Shown: positions 1 through 14,417 of the stretch, piece after piece
How positions within the stretch are numbered: position 1 is the stretch's first letter
How the letters are laid out: every line of letters starts with the position of its first letter
Assembly: GCA_963082975.1 (NCBI GenBank)
Contig: OY720345.1
Coordinates: 34,356,611-34,420,610 of the forward strand
Source of the DNA: Labia minor
Lineage: Eukaryota; Arthropoda; Insecta; Dermaptera; Spongiphoridae
Length of the DNA stretch: 64,000 nucleotides
Direction of reading: 5' to 3'
The notes under the pieces: generated by a model
What the model saw: only the letters and a program-made list of their open reading frames with translations
The model's database searches: none
Told to the model about the DNA's origin: nothing
Program-made: the position numbers and the translations under genes

Positions 1-1572
1 CGAAATATTATTTTTAATTCGGTCTCGCCTGAAAACTTAAAAGTACCATCTTGGTATTATTTCGTTTTTAGAAATTTGTTTTATTTTCAATAATTTCAAT
101 TAATTTCATTTCATTTTTTCAACATTAAAATCATATATTAAATTATATATTTTTATTTTATTATATTTATATAAAAGAAATTAAATATTGAAACCATTTT
201 TATATTATGGTTTTGGAACAATATATATTTGTTTTAAATTGGTTTTAATTTAACAAGACTGTTCATTTGAATCAATTTTGTTATTTATTTAATTTTAATT
301 AAAAATATTATAATTCGTATTTTTCGTTCTCTATTTTTTATTTTATATTTTTCTTTATTTTTTTCATTTTTTTCGTTTTTATAATATAAATTAAATAACA
401 TATAATATTAAATTATCGTATTCGAGCAGAAAATGATTTTTTTTTCAAAATAGAGTTAATAAAATGTAATATAAATTTAAAGGATAAAAATTACTATTTT
501 ATTCAATTATTTGAACTATATATACTGATCAATATCAAGTTTATTTTAATATTATATAAAGAGGAATTTCATTATATTTAATACTTGCCATTTTTTTTAT
601 TCTTAATTTAATATTATACTTGAAGTTTTGCCTTTTTTTACATGCTTTTTTTGAATTTGTTTCCATCAATTTTCAAATTCCAAACAATCGTCTTATTCTT
701 TCTCTCTCGTTCTCGAATTCATATAAAAAAGATCAGATTTGACATTCATTAAAATTAATATCTTCCGTTGAATATTCAAGCTAAGTGAATAGGATTCCAT
801 CTTTTAACGGAAGAATTTTCTTTTAAGCTTATCTCATGAAAGATAATAGAGGGTGGATGAAATGAATAAGAATGGAGGGAGGGGGTAAAAGGGTTGGGAG
901 TGAGACATGGAGGACAACAAGTGACAGGTGCTTCTGATGCCAGAAATTCAGAGTCGCCTATCTCTCTTCTCACTGTTCTAGATATACAGATTAAATAAAG
1001 AAAATGTTTGTTTAGAAATTTAGTAGTTTATGAACAAAAAAGTATATAAAGAAACTAGCATTTTTGAATTTATATTATGAATGGTATTTTAGAAAAATTT
1101 AATATATAAATATATACATATATATAAGTAAAGGTTCTGTCTCGGGAGATTTTGTTTTTAAAAAAACAGTTTTAATCGAAAAAGTAAAATAATACTTTTT
1201 CTTAAATTTGATGTTTATTTATTAAGATAATAAACAATACAAAATTAATACAGAACGTTACAGTTGTGTTATTAGCACATTTAAACAATTAATCGTTCAA
1301 ATGGATTTGTTGAAATAAAGTACATATGAAGTACGTGACAATATATGAAATGTATTGTTGTTTATAAGAAATGGAGGTAATTCTCAATGAATCCCTGAGG
1401 TAATGGATAAAATGATTTCTATCAAAAGCATATGCAGGTGATTCGCAATGAATCCTTGAGAGAGCAAATGCAGGTAGTTCACGATAAACCCCTGGTCAAA
1501 CCGGCAGAGCCTCCGGCTATGACGTGTGTTGGGTAAAAAGCCGTCTTTTATAATTAATTTAGTGATGAGCTT

Positions 1573-1600
1573 GCAGAATTCATGACGTCATGAATTCTGC
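1573..1600. repeat. Perfect 28-bp palindrome centred on TGACGTCA
   Basis: It reads identically on both strands, with CATGACGTCATG in the middle and GCAGAATT / AATTCTGC outside. Confidence 0.9.
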
Positions 1601-1874
1601 TTGCAGAAACTGAGTCTGTAACTTACATTTAATGTGTTTATAAGAAGAAATTAAAAATTATATTTTTGAATAAAATTTTTATTTAATCCTTAAAATTTTA
1701 ATTGTATTATCTATTATTATTATTATTATTATTATTTGCGATTTGGATCACGCAAAGTTTTTTTATTACTTGTTAGTTTATTTGTAAATTCATCCTTAAA
1801 ATATTTTCTTTTATAATAATTTCCACACTATAAATATAAATTAAAATTAATAATAAAATTTCTGTATTATAGCA

Positions 1875-1910
1875 TAGTATAGTACATACTTCTGAGTATG
1901 TACTATACTA
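1875..1910. repeat. Perfect 16-bp hairpin, 4-nt loop
   Basis: The arms TAGTATAGTACATACT and AGTATGTACTATACTA enclose TCTG. Confidence 0.9.
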
Positions 1911-1924
1911 GTATATTATACTAT

Positions 1925-2090
1925 ACTTCTAATGATGATTTAACTGTCGAAATAAGCATTAAGATAAATAAATAAATTAATAAATAAAATTTCTTGAAAC
2001 ATAAAACCGTGTATTTTTAATAACTTTTCTTTAACCTTTTTAATATTATTACTAATTTTCATTTCAATTTATAGATTGAAAAGTATTATA
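1925..2090 (+). repeat. Family D repeat, copy 1
   Basis: It shares ACTTCTAATGATGATTTAAC...GAAAT and GAAACATAAAACCGTGT with a copy near 20700. The CTGATGATGAC...GAAA layout is often seen near retroelement 3' ends, but I cannot name the family. Confidence 0.5.
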
Positions 2091-3911
2091 ATAGAAAAGA
2101 TCCTAAGGGTGAATTTACAAGTAAATAAAATGTTTCAATCCCTCCATAGCTTTCTCAGTTGAAGGTTCCTATATATATGGGTTTTCTTGATCTTGAATTT
2201 TTCTGTTCTTCATGAAAATTCCTGTTGCCTGTTGCCGGGGCGGATGGGTTTTTGATCGCCTGGGGTATTGTTGTATTATCAAGATTCATTTTTTTGGTGA
2301 CATAGCTTATTTCTATTTTATTTAAAGTATTAATTAAAAAAAAGTTTCAATAGTATTATATTATTTATTATATTATAATATATTATATTATATATATTAT
2401 TATATATATTTATTTTATACTGTAAATACATTTTTCCTTTGTGATAATAATAATATAATTATTTCATTTATTTCCACTCAATTGATTTTATGAGTTTCTA
2501 AAGTTTATTTAATGTAGATGAATAAACTCAAGCGCTTTCTCAAGTGTTGGTGGTCAGACCATTTTATATTTGCATATATTAGCATATTCTAAGCCTTTGG
2601 TCTTGGGGAGATGTTAAATACTCCAGAGATAAACAAGATCTAGCAGACTTTATGTCTCGTAAACTAGAGCTCTTCTAAAATTATATCCTTTTGCATATAA
2701 TTATCATTGGAACTGAGTAAATACACTGAAAATTTATTTTCTTTTAGTATTGAGAACATTCCAATTAAATACTTATTATGTATTCAAATATTTAGGGGGG
2801 GGTATTAAATGAATAAAAAACAAGACAACTTATGTTTTTCATATATTCAATTTTTGTAATAGAATAGATTGTAAAGCTAAATGTGAAATTTGTAAAAATT
2901 GTAAAATAAAATGTAAAAATTTTAAGTGGATCTAAATTTAAAATTTAAATAAATTATATGATTATATTAACTTGCAATATATATTTACATACCAATTCTC
3001 ATTATATCTCTACTAAATTCAAAATTTCTTGAGGCACCAATCACATTCCTCCAAAATACTAAATTTATCCTGGACCATCTCCATCCAATTTTTTTATTCT
3101 TTTCTAATTCTCTCTCTATTATATTAAACTCTGATTTAATTTTTGATCTTCATATTTACTGGTGATTTTCCAATAGATTAACATAAATAGATTCTTTCTT
3201 CTTCCAATAATATTAAATGTTCTGTTGTTCATCATAACCTTAAAATTTAGCACATATGTAAAAATTTAAAAAGTATCTCTTCTTTGTATTTTCTTCTATA
3301 AGTAATAATTTTTAATTTATTTGTTTGTCATGTTCTCTCACATGATTTCTTCATCGATGTGAAATCATAATTTGCTCAAAATTTGAACAGTTTCAGAACT
3401 CAAAGAAAGGAATGAGCTGCTCAGTCATCAATTTCATTATCATCCTAAATATTTTTTTCATCTTGTAATTTGATTTTTGTTAAATTCTTTATTTTTTTTC
3501 ATTTAATATTATAATAATAATATTATAAATCACTTGAAAATGGAAACGATGATTATTCTCAAATTTTAGATACAACATTTTGTTATATATGTACTTTTTT
3601 TTCATGAGTGTATGCCTATTTGAAAAATAATAATGAACTCTCATGTGTGTTGTTGGATTTGATATGCTCTTTTTTTTATAAATTTTTGAGAACAAAATTA
3701 CAAAAGGGTTGAATTTCTTCCTTTCTTTTGATCTCTTTGTAAATATTGTTGATATTTAAGTTTTTTTTTTTTTTTTACAAAAATCAGACAAACAAATCAT
3801 ACATCCATCTCCACTTTCTTTCTTTCTGTATTGTTGTTTTTTTTTTTGTATTTGTTTAGTGTTTTCCATTGCGTCTCTTATTGCTCCACTAAATTGGCCT
3901 GTTTGTTTCAG

Positions 3912-4158
3912 GTTTCTCCGACCCGTATTGTATGTTGGGCATTCAGCCGGCCTCTGCAGGGTCGGGGACGAGCTTAACAGGGGTGGGAGTGTCGTGTGGC
4001 TCCCCAGCACCGTCCACCCCCCAACCGCCAAGCACTCCACGCGAGACACCGCCGGCCTCACCGAGAAATTTAGCCAACCGAACGATGAGCGACAGCGGCG
4101 TTGAGGCTGGGGCGGGAACCGGCGAGGGTTCTCATGAGAAATTACGTAAACATCACAG
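3912..4158 (+). CDS. stac: stac exon 1 in window: C2A start plus Pro/Ser-rich insert
   Basis: The acceptor TTTGTTTCAG opens the exon, and its first two bases complete a Gly codon. It encodes [11 protein letters not shown], the loop-1 calcium site of a C2 domain. A 60-residue low-complexity stretch rich in Pro, Ser, Thr and Gly follows, ending in LRKHH. The donor is AG|GTATAT, leaving two bases of a Ser codon. The exon is far more GC-rich than its surroundings. The upstream exon, which must end in G after the first C2A strand, was not found in 1-3911. Confidence 0.88.
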
Positions 4159-7100
4159 GTATATTTTCCTCCTCGTCCACTACCTTCTCAAACACAATTC
4201 TTCCTTTTACGGTCTGGAAAAGTAAACGAGAGGGGGATAAAGAGAAAGAGAGAGAGAGAGGGAGAGGAAACAAGCGGAGAAGGCATAAACAAACCAATCT
4301 TGCCAGTCTCAAAATGAGAAATGCAACATAGATATGTAATAATTTACTTATTTAATGAATGAGACAAACCTGGACTTCAAATACAGATTTCATCTCAAAT
4401 TAGAAACATTTAATTTAATTAATTAATATTATTTCAAAAGCAATTAGAGTTTATTTGAATCTATATAATGTAGAATATATAAAATTAATAATGTTTTTAT
4501 AATTCAATAAATTATATTGAATTAAATTTTAAATTGTTTTTAATTATAACTAGATGCAATGATACCTATTGTTAGCTAGTTGAAAGTCAGAAAATTCAAT
4601 ACCCTTAGATTTATTTTAATTCAAACACTATATTAAACCTGTATTTTCTTTTTTTCTTCCTTTTTTTTAAATTTTTTATACTATAGTAAAACAGTGCATA
4701 TATTATAATGGTATATAATATTAGGTGTATACTGTTAAATACTAAATTTAAAGAAAAGCACTTATTTTTCATATATTCTATACCTAAAATGAATTTTTAC
4801 TATCTCGCCAGAAATAGTATGGCGATCTCGAAAATTTTCGATGTCAAGATTTTGATGTTTTTATACGTTTTGAAGGTTCCTGAATCATTTTCACTAAGGT
4901 TGAGAAAAATGTCTGTGTGCGTATGTATGTAACCAAGATTACGCAAAAACGGTTTGAGCTAAAATGATGAAATTTGGTACATGGGCATTATTCAAAATTC
5001 ATAGTTTTCTATCAACTTTTGAGAAATGTAGCTCAACCGGAAGAGGGTCATTACCTACAACGTTTTGATTTTTTTTTCCTCTAAAGTGATCATAAAAATA
5101 AAGATATATATTTGATAATTTTTCACATGATTAAAAATTGTATAAAACTGCTATATATAGAATTTCAGCTTGATTGAATCGCTGAAAGTAGCAGAATTAA
5201 TTTTTTAACACTGCAAATCTCACGCGCCAACACGTGACGTGGTTCCATGAACAAAGAGCCAAATATGCGCTGGTTTAATAAATATTATTTATTAATTTTA
5301 ATTTAAATATAATATATGCGTAAATTAATCCAATTCAAATTTGCGAGATAGTCGAGTGGAGACACTCCAGATTTTTCTTAAATTAATTGAGTAGATCATA
5401 TATATTTTTTTTCAATTTATCCAGATTCAGTATTAAAATATTATTTATTAATTTTAATTTATAATTAAATTAATTTAATTTAATTTGAATTAATATATGT
5501 TATTTAATCCAATTCCAATTGCGAGATAGTCCAGATTTTTTTTTTCAAAAACTCTAGTTAAAATTAAATTAATTGATCTATTTGTATTGATTAAAATAAT
5601 TTAGAAACCACATGTGACCTTTTCCTTAAGAAGAAACTTATAAATTAACAAGATTCCAATACACAAACTAAAAGGTTCTTATATTTCAACACTTTCTTTC
5701 TTCAAAATTTAAAACAGACTAGAAATATAAAAGCATTGTATTAAATAAATTATTTATTGATAAATTATATTTTATAATTTATTTGAATATTTAGTAATTA
5801 TACAGTTTACCAGGAAAGCCACCAAATATGCAAATGAAATATTCATTAATAGATTTAATAGTCGGTCTTTTCTAGTTTACGAAATAAAATTTATATGAAC
5901 TTTAAATTAAAACTTACAAACAGCTTAAAAACATAATTGGTCATAAGTGGACCAAACAAATAAATAAACCAACTAAGTAAATATCAGATGGGGGCTAGGT
6001 AGGATGAGGTAAGACCAACCCAATTTTTGAAACTTGTCACTGGTCAACTTAGGAAGCTGTAAGAAATATGGGACAAGTTAATAACTGTGTGTGGGGGGAA
6101 GGGGTGATTATGTTGAAAAATAGCCTGAATTTTGTATGAATCCAATAAACCGTTTTTGGGCTATAGCCATTTGTCTCTATTCTTATTGAATGACCCCATA
6201 CTTCAATGGAGTAGAAATGAAGGTCTGATTGGATATTTAATACTAAAAATAAATAATTTTTATTTTGTAAACAAGAAAAGTTTGGCAATTTTCTATTTGA
6301 AAAAGTTTCTTGAAATTAAAAAGGAATCTATTGACGAATATTTCATTCGCATCCGATACAATGCCTAGTGTACTGTATAATTACCGAATATTTTAATTAA
6401 ATAATTTTAATTCCTATAATATTATTCATTCTAAGCTATAGTATAATATTGTAACTAGTTGATTTTCAATATGTTCTATTTAATTTACATTTGATTGATT
6501 ATTTGTATATGAATTTAAACAAAATTCAAATATTTTTTTTAAATTGATATATTTAATATAATATTAAATCAATAGTAAATATAGAATTAATTAACGTAAT
6601 AAAAAGACTTTTTAATAAATTTATTTGTTTATTTTTAAAATTGTAACATTTGTCTAAAAAATCATATTTGAATTAATATCTAATTAATATTTAAAACACT
6701 TTTATCTGACAGATATAAATAATGATTGATTAATTGAAATAAAAACAAAAGACAACTAAAGCTAATTGAATTTATTAATTTTGTTGTAATTGATCTTTTT
6801 AAAAACGATAAAAACAAAAATAATTTTTATATTTTAATACATACTAATTAAAGGTTAATAACACACAAAATCTAAACATATAAAGAGTAAAATTTGAAAA
6901 TATGGAAAAATTAAATACTGTAATCACTGTAATTAAATTCTGTAATCACGAAAAATAATAATATTTGAGAAGAATTTAAATCAAGGTTTCAATCGAATAA
7001 CCCATGTTATCATGCAGTAATTGGACTTATTTCGTCAAAATTATTAACGAAAAGAATTAAAATTAAAATAAATAAAACAATTATTTGTCGGTTATATTAT

Positions 7101-10100
7101 ATGGATATGAGGCATGGTCTATGACCTTGGAAGACGAGAGTAGATTTAGAGTATTTGAAAATATGATTGTTCGCAGCATTTATTGGCCAAAAAAAGAGAA
7201 GTCACCGGGGAATGGCGGAAACTGCATAACGAGGAATTAAGACCTCTATGAATCCCCGGACATAGTGTACTAAAATAAGAAAGTTGCGATGGACAGGATA
7301 CGTAGCACTGTTGTAGACTAGCCAAAAATATATTGATGAGGAGAGCGATTGGGAAACGTCCGGTTGGAAAATCAAGAACACGGTGGGTGGATAATGTAGT
7401 AAGTGATGTGAGAGAAATTGGAGAAAATGGGATTTAAGTGGGTGTAGTTCAGGATAAGGGTACTTGGAGGAATATGGTTGCTGAGACCAAGAACTTTCGA
7501 ATTCCGTAGAGCCACAGAAAGATATACATCTATTCTACTATCATATTTTCAGATATGATATGTGTACTTATTTAATTCCAAATTTTGGATTCTTTGAAAA
7601 TACAAAATTATTAATATTAGCATTATTATTATTATTATCTTTTCAGGATTGTTTTCAAAAAAAATTTCGTAGGCACAATAAAATAATGGTGATTTGAAAA
7701 ACTTTTCAAAAGTTTATTAAAATGATAATTGTATAATAAAAAAAAAATTGCCAGTAACAAACTTTCCGGTATCATTAAAATATTTAAATGAGCACATGAA
7801 TTCAATAAACAATTATATATCTATATTGTTTTCAACATTTACCTGAACCATTATCCCTCTATTTCTCTTTCACCTTCACCCAATTTCGAATATATTTACT
7901 TATATATATATATATTTTAAATATTTTATTTAGACTTCGCAATATACCTTATAAATAAATGGCACCTAGAACTATCGCTCAATCCTTTAACAAATATTGT
8001 TATACAATTATTAAATGAGTTTTCTAAAAATGGCAAATTAAAAATTTGTTTCCTAAAATGGTACAAATTAATTAAAATAACTGGATTTCCATTTCAAGAT
8101 TAAAAATATATTCAAATTTACTTCATAAAATATTTGATCCTATATTATATGTATATTAAGAGAAAAGAAGAGTTAGATGGATGTTGCTCAAAATAGCGAC
8201 ACTGAGAAATGTCGTTGCTGTGGCCAAGAACTTTCGAGTTCCGTAGAGTCACAGAGATAGACAGATAGATTCAATTATTATTTAAGTTTAATAATGTACT
8301 AATGAGACAACTGACCATTTCTACCTTGATATCTCTTAAATAACTTAAATTAAAGAAAAAAAACTAACAAAGATGATTTTTCATGAGGCTGAAACCAATA
8401 CAGATCGATCAATTTCTCTTTTTAAAAATTATTTATTGTATGAATTTTCAAATAAATATACCTAGAGTATATTTACAAGCATAAGAACTATATACATTTA
8501 TCTATTAAATTTATCTAGATTAATCTAATGAAATTATTCGTATTTATTATTTATTATGATTTATTTTGTTTTTATTTTAATTATTTATTTATTTTTATAA
8601 TAATATGTATATTTTGCAATTAATTGCACAATTATCTATATATTGGTAATTATTAAGAGCCTTTTTTGTCATATTATTTAAATAAAATACTTTCGTTCCC
8701 AAATCATCGAATATTTCATTTATATAATTTATTTAACCGATCACACTAATGGAAAATTTATAAATTTTTTATAAATCACTATAATAATTGATTTAAAAAA
8801 TATTGTTATTGATTGAACATTGTAATATTATTTGAAACATGAAATGAATTATTTAATAGTAATATATATTGAAAATACAATTTTAAAATTTTGGTTAGTT
8901 ATTTGTCTTATATAATTCATATAAAATCAATAAAATAAAATAAAATAAAGAGTATTATTCTAATGGAATTTTATAGGTTTATAAAATGTATAGGCATCTA
9001 ATAAGAAACTGAACTGAATCTGCTGAATTATATTATGGGAACTAATCTTTATTGTGTATAAGATTTTACTTAATATAAAATTTCAAAATACTTAGATTTT
9101 CATGAAAAGGTTTTTATATCTGCTCATTTCAATAAATACTCTTACATTATATTAAAATTAATTAAAAATGATAAATTTAATTATTTTTTTGAAAAAAGAT
9201 GATTATTATTTCTGCCATTGTTTTGATTAAAGACAAAATCGCCCCTTCTCCTCTTACTCCTCCCCCTCCCTTTCACCTAAATACCTAACTAAATTCTTTT
9301 TCTAATATTCCCCTTTTATATTTTTCCAATTAGATTATTTTTGATCTATGTATTTTTTCTTGTTTTACATTAGATTTATTAGATATCATACTAAAAATAC
9401 TTTTTTCTGTTAACAAATTGCATGATTCGAGGAGATATGTAAAAAATCTCCTCATGTGAAATTTGGTGTGAAAATAACCCCTCCCTTCCTATCTTCGATC
9501 GATAATACTAACACTTCCGGTTTCCGGATATACACCAAAAGTTGATCAATTCATCATACTGATGCATTAAGTGAATATACCAAATTTCATCGAGATCCGT
9601 TGAGCCGTTCACATCTATACAGATCTATACGGACGGACGGACAGACGGACAGACATGATGCTAAAAATACTTTTTTCGGTTAAGAAAATGCATGATTCGT
9701 GGAGATATGTAAAAATCTCCACATGTGAAATTTAATTTGAAAACAATACGGTCGTCGGTCGGTAAAAAAACTAATTATTTCAATGGAAAGATAAATGTTT
9801 AATATTTCAATTGATTTGTTGTCTTGTTTTGTCCCTGTTGCAGTTTTCGGTTGAGTTTTAAACGTAAAGAGCCCACAACTTATGTAAGGGATCGGCGAGA
9901 ACAGCGGGATAGCCTGAGTGTGGCGGTTCCGGCCAAATTCATCCGTGCCACATCAGTCAAGCCACAAACCCTCAATCCACGATGGAATGAAAAGTTTCGT
10001 TTGTAAGTTTATTGTATCACTTTCAATAAAATTATAAAAATCAAATCTAAGCTCTATATAGCAATTCATAGATTTATAGATTTATAATAGAGTTTTAGAA

Positions 10101-12231
10101 AATTTTTGATACCAAGCTACAACATACCAAGTTCGTTCTATTTTCCACATCATTATTTTCTTTTATGAAACAATTTTTGACAACTTTTTTTTAAGATTAT
10201 ATCATTATCATAAAGTTAAATAAAAATATATTTAAGTAGAAAATTTGAATTGGGAAGTTTATTTTGTTTTTTTCTTAAGAACCTAACAAACATAATCAAT
10301 AAATTAACAAAACTAGATAAATACAAATGATTATTATCTTGAAAAATAAAAAAACTGATGAAAATAAAATAATTCCAGAATTAAAAAAAAAAATTTATAA
10401 AACTAAATAAATATAAATTTGAAAAATTTTAATTTAATTTTAATGACCATCAAAAACTGATCACAATCAAGAATTTCATAATTTATAATTTAAAATTAAG
10501 GTAAAAAAAAAATCCTTTGATTTATCTACTTCAGAGTATAGCACTTCTGACGTCAAGTAATTTCTACACATTTACTTTCTCATAACTTATCACGAATATA
10601 TTTGGACAAATTACTCTCACAAGGCTCTACTTATTCTATTTTCCCCCCTTTATACTGGATATTAACGAGCAACTATCATAATCTAAATTTAAAAAATGTT
10701 AGAAAAAGTAGATAAATTAAAATTTTAATTGTTGTCAGATTATAATATATTATCAGTTCATATGTATTTTATTTATTTATTTATTTATCTTTGAAATTTG
10801 TTTTATTTACTTGAGATAAAATTGAAAAATAAATTAATTAAAAATATCAATACCCGTCATATATTAATATTAATTAGTAATTAACTATTATTAACTTAAT
10901 ATTAATAAAATAATTTCAATTGGTTAAGTGAAAATTGAATTAATAAATAAAAATTTATTTTCTCAATGTTTATAATATAATAGATAATTTATAAAATTTC
11001 TTATCAAATTTATATCATCTTTTTTTCTAGTGATATTGATGATGTGGCTAGTGACATTCTTCATCTTGATATATGGTAAGTAATAATTCTAAAATATTAA
11101 TTTTATTTAAAGTTCTAAGACCAACACTGCTTCCTTATAATATGATATAAAAACAAGTTTATTAAAATTTGGATAATCAAATACAACATTTTTTGTAGTT
11201 CTTAGATATACAAAATATGTATAAAAATAATTGTGATTTTATTGACAATTGTTGGTTTAAATGTTGTGACATCCATTCTCCTCTCCCTTTCAATTTTAAT
11301 AATATATTTTAAATATTTGACTATTCATAACAGAAAATTATATTATTTGCCATTATATGCAAATATCGTTATACAAATAAATTAATTGAATAAATAATTA
11401 AATACTATCCTTTTCAATGCAAAATCTGTCTTGCAATAATAGTATCAATAGATTATATTATTATTTTTACTATCTCGCCAAAGATAGTATGTCGAGATTT
11501 TGATGTTTTCATACGTTTTGAAGCTCGTTGAGTCATTTTCACTAAGGTTGAGAAAAATGTCCGTGTGTATCTGTGTATGTAGATAAGATTACGCAAAAAC
11601 GGTTTGAGCTAGAATAGTGGTTTCCAACCTTTTGGAACTTGGGGTTCTCAATAATAATAAATAATAATATTAATAAATATTAAATAATATTTTAGTGAAA
11701 AAATATTAAAAATTATAAAACTATCTAAAAATTAATTAATAAAAGAACAATGAATATGAATAAATAAAAATAAATTAGTAATTAAATAAATATGCACTTA
11801 GCGAGTTTCGATCCCTAGAACTCGTTCCGGTAGCCCACGAATAAAACCTCTATACTGTTGGTCTTAAATATTTAACACAGGAAAAAAATAACAATACTAC
11901 TACCAAGCCGTATTTGTTTTTTTTTTTTTGAAAGATTAATAAATATAATATATTTTATTAAAATAAATATTTTAAATTTTATTTCGAAATTAAATAATAA
12001 ATTTTAAAATATTTTAAATATAAAAAACATTAATACAATATCATTAAAGAAAAAAAAGATGGATGGCATTTGTGACGTCATCCATATATAAATTTCAATT
12101 AAGAAAAATCTAATGAAGATGATTTTTCTCCAGGTTGAAACCAATACCAATCGGTTTGTATTTATGAATATTATTTATGGTGTGAATTTCAAAAAAATCC
12201 TTCGAGCGGTTAATTAATAAATTAATCGACA

Positions 12232-12280
<49 letters not shown>

Positions 12281-14381
12281 TTTTGCTAGTATAATAAGAT
12301 AAGATATAAATATATATTATTAGATTATAGTATTATTATTGTGAAGTTAGACCTAAGTAACCGTTATAACATGGCTTGTGACATTTGCTATACAGATGAC
12401 AAAAGTCAAAGGATTAATATTAGATCCAATAGACACTAAAAAATAAGAAAAGAAATTTTCAAATTTACGTATAATACTACTTGTCATTTTATAAGCTTGT
12501 ATATATAAATAATTGTATATTATAATTTAATTAATATCAATGATAAATTAACACATTTGACTATTTTTCATTTTAATTAATTAATTCTAGTTTGATTTAA
12601 AGTGAATTTTAGTTCAAAATGTAATTGGACATTTAGAACAGCTTAATTCCTTTGATCTCTTTGATCATTGTAGATAAATTTCCGCCCTTTCTGTGTTTTC
12701 TACTTCCTCCGTTGTTTGAATCAATAGAGAATCTATTCTAAATTCATTTACCCGATTAGACTTCGAAGGATAAATGTTGATAATCTTTTCTCATTCTAAA
12801 AATACATTCTCTCCCAGAATAATTAAAAAAAAATGCATATTTTTTTTCCATTCGTTTATTATTTTTCAACCTATAAATTATTTGTTTTAGACGAACGTTC
12901 CCTATTTTCAAGTTAAATAAAATCCATTATTTTATCGATTTTATATTTTTTCATTCATTGCTAATTGACCTCATTTGTACATTTTATATTATCTTTTAAC
13001 AATCTTCAAATCTCTATTTAAAATATTATTTTATTTTTATTTTAGTTATAATAAATATAAGATTCACGTGATAATAATATTTTTTCATATTAAATTTACT
13101 GTTTTTTTGGGTGTGGATGGTGAGGGAAAAATTATTTTAAATTTATATAAAAAATAATGAACCTCAATTAAATAAAGATTCATTTCGATCAATAAAGGTA
13201 AATTATTGGTGAATAAAACAAAGTGTTAGTATAATTAATTTTATTTTATTTTTATAAACAAACAAAAAAAAAAAATAAAAAATAAAAAAATTGATGAATA
13301 CACGGTAAGGTAAAAATTACTTTCCAAAAGTTGATTCAGAGTTTTAATTATTTTCTTTATTAATTTTTTTTTTAGTATTGATTGAAAATTAAAAATAGTA
13401 TATTGGGCAGTTAATGGAAACAATTATTTTCGGGTTATTTTTCAAATATTAATATTTTCAAAAAAATATTTCTTATTAATCATTAACATATGCTTTTTAC
13501 TACTCGCCAGTCGAGATTTTGATGTTTATATACGTTTTGAAGGTCCCTGAGTCGTTTTCACTAAGGTTGAGAAAAATGTCTTTGTATGTGTGTATGTATG
13601 TAGACAAGATTACGCAAAAATCGTTTACACTAGAATAATGAAATTTGGTATCGAGCATTATTTAAAATTCGTTGTTTTCTATCAACTTTTGAGAAATCTA
13701 GTTCTTTCGGAAGAGGGTCATTACCTATTACGTTTTCATTTTTTTCCTCTAAACTGACCGTTAAATAAAGATATATGTTTGATAGTTTTTCACATGATAA
13801 AAAATTTTATAAAACTGATAGTACCATAATTAATTTTTTAACACGTTGACTGACAATCATGCGCCAGCAGGTGACGTAGTGCCATCAACAAAGAGCCAAA
13901 TACGCGCTGGTTTAATAAATATTATTTATTAATTTTAATTTATAATTTAATTAATTAATTTAAATATAATATATGCGTTAATTAATCCAATTAGTTGAGT
14001 GGAGACACTCCAGATTTTTCTTAAATTAATTGAGTAGATCATATATATATATTTTTTTTCAAATTATCGAGATTCAGTATTAAAAGAAATTAATTTGTGA
14101 CCTTTTATATTTTTCTTTATCAATATTTTAAAGAACAAATAGAATGAATGGAAAACGTATAAAACATTATAAATAATTCAATTTCATATTCCATTATTTA
14201 TTTATTTTGGTTTACTATAAAATACGAAATAAGAAAGTTGAAAGATAATTAAATATTTCCAAATGATTACCCGGAGTATCAGTGAATAATATTTTCAAAG
14301 GGTAGAAAAAAAAGTATTTTTTTTTTCTCAATATAACAATAAATTATTATTTTTTCTCTCTTTTCGTTTTGCTTTCAAGCG

Positions 14382-14417
<36 letters not shown>

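Larger units (their letters stand above)
1..3911. other. Upstream stac intron, mostly unassigned AT-rich DNA
   Basis: No exon ending in the required phase (G of a Gly codon) was found, so the preceding stac exon is probably outside. The segment holds a TGACGTCA palindrome (1573-1600), a hairpin (1875-1910), a family D repeat (about 1925-2090) and a pair of degenerate direct repeats around 1435-1500 sharing ATGCAGGT(G/A)(A/G)TTC. A GC-richer patch near 2220-2265 is unexplained. Confidence 0.5.
4159..9843. other. stac intron 1 (repeat-filled)
   Basis: It contains a family A copy (4799-5420) with a duplicated 3' end to about 5560, a LINE tail (7090-7515), a split family C copy with a second LINE tail, and a partial family B copy at its end. 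No coding exon was recognised. Confidence 0.7.

Noticed and set aside
776-973. Minus-strand 65-codon open frame
   Set aside because: Pro/Ser-rich translation of a purine-rich stretch; no coding support.
3756-4061. Minus-strand frame opposite stac exon 1
   Set aside because: A shadow of the GC-rich exon, which is fixed on the plus strand by the C2 motif and splice sites.
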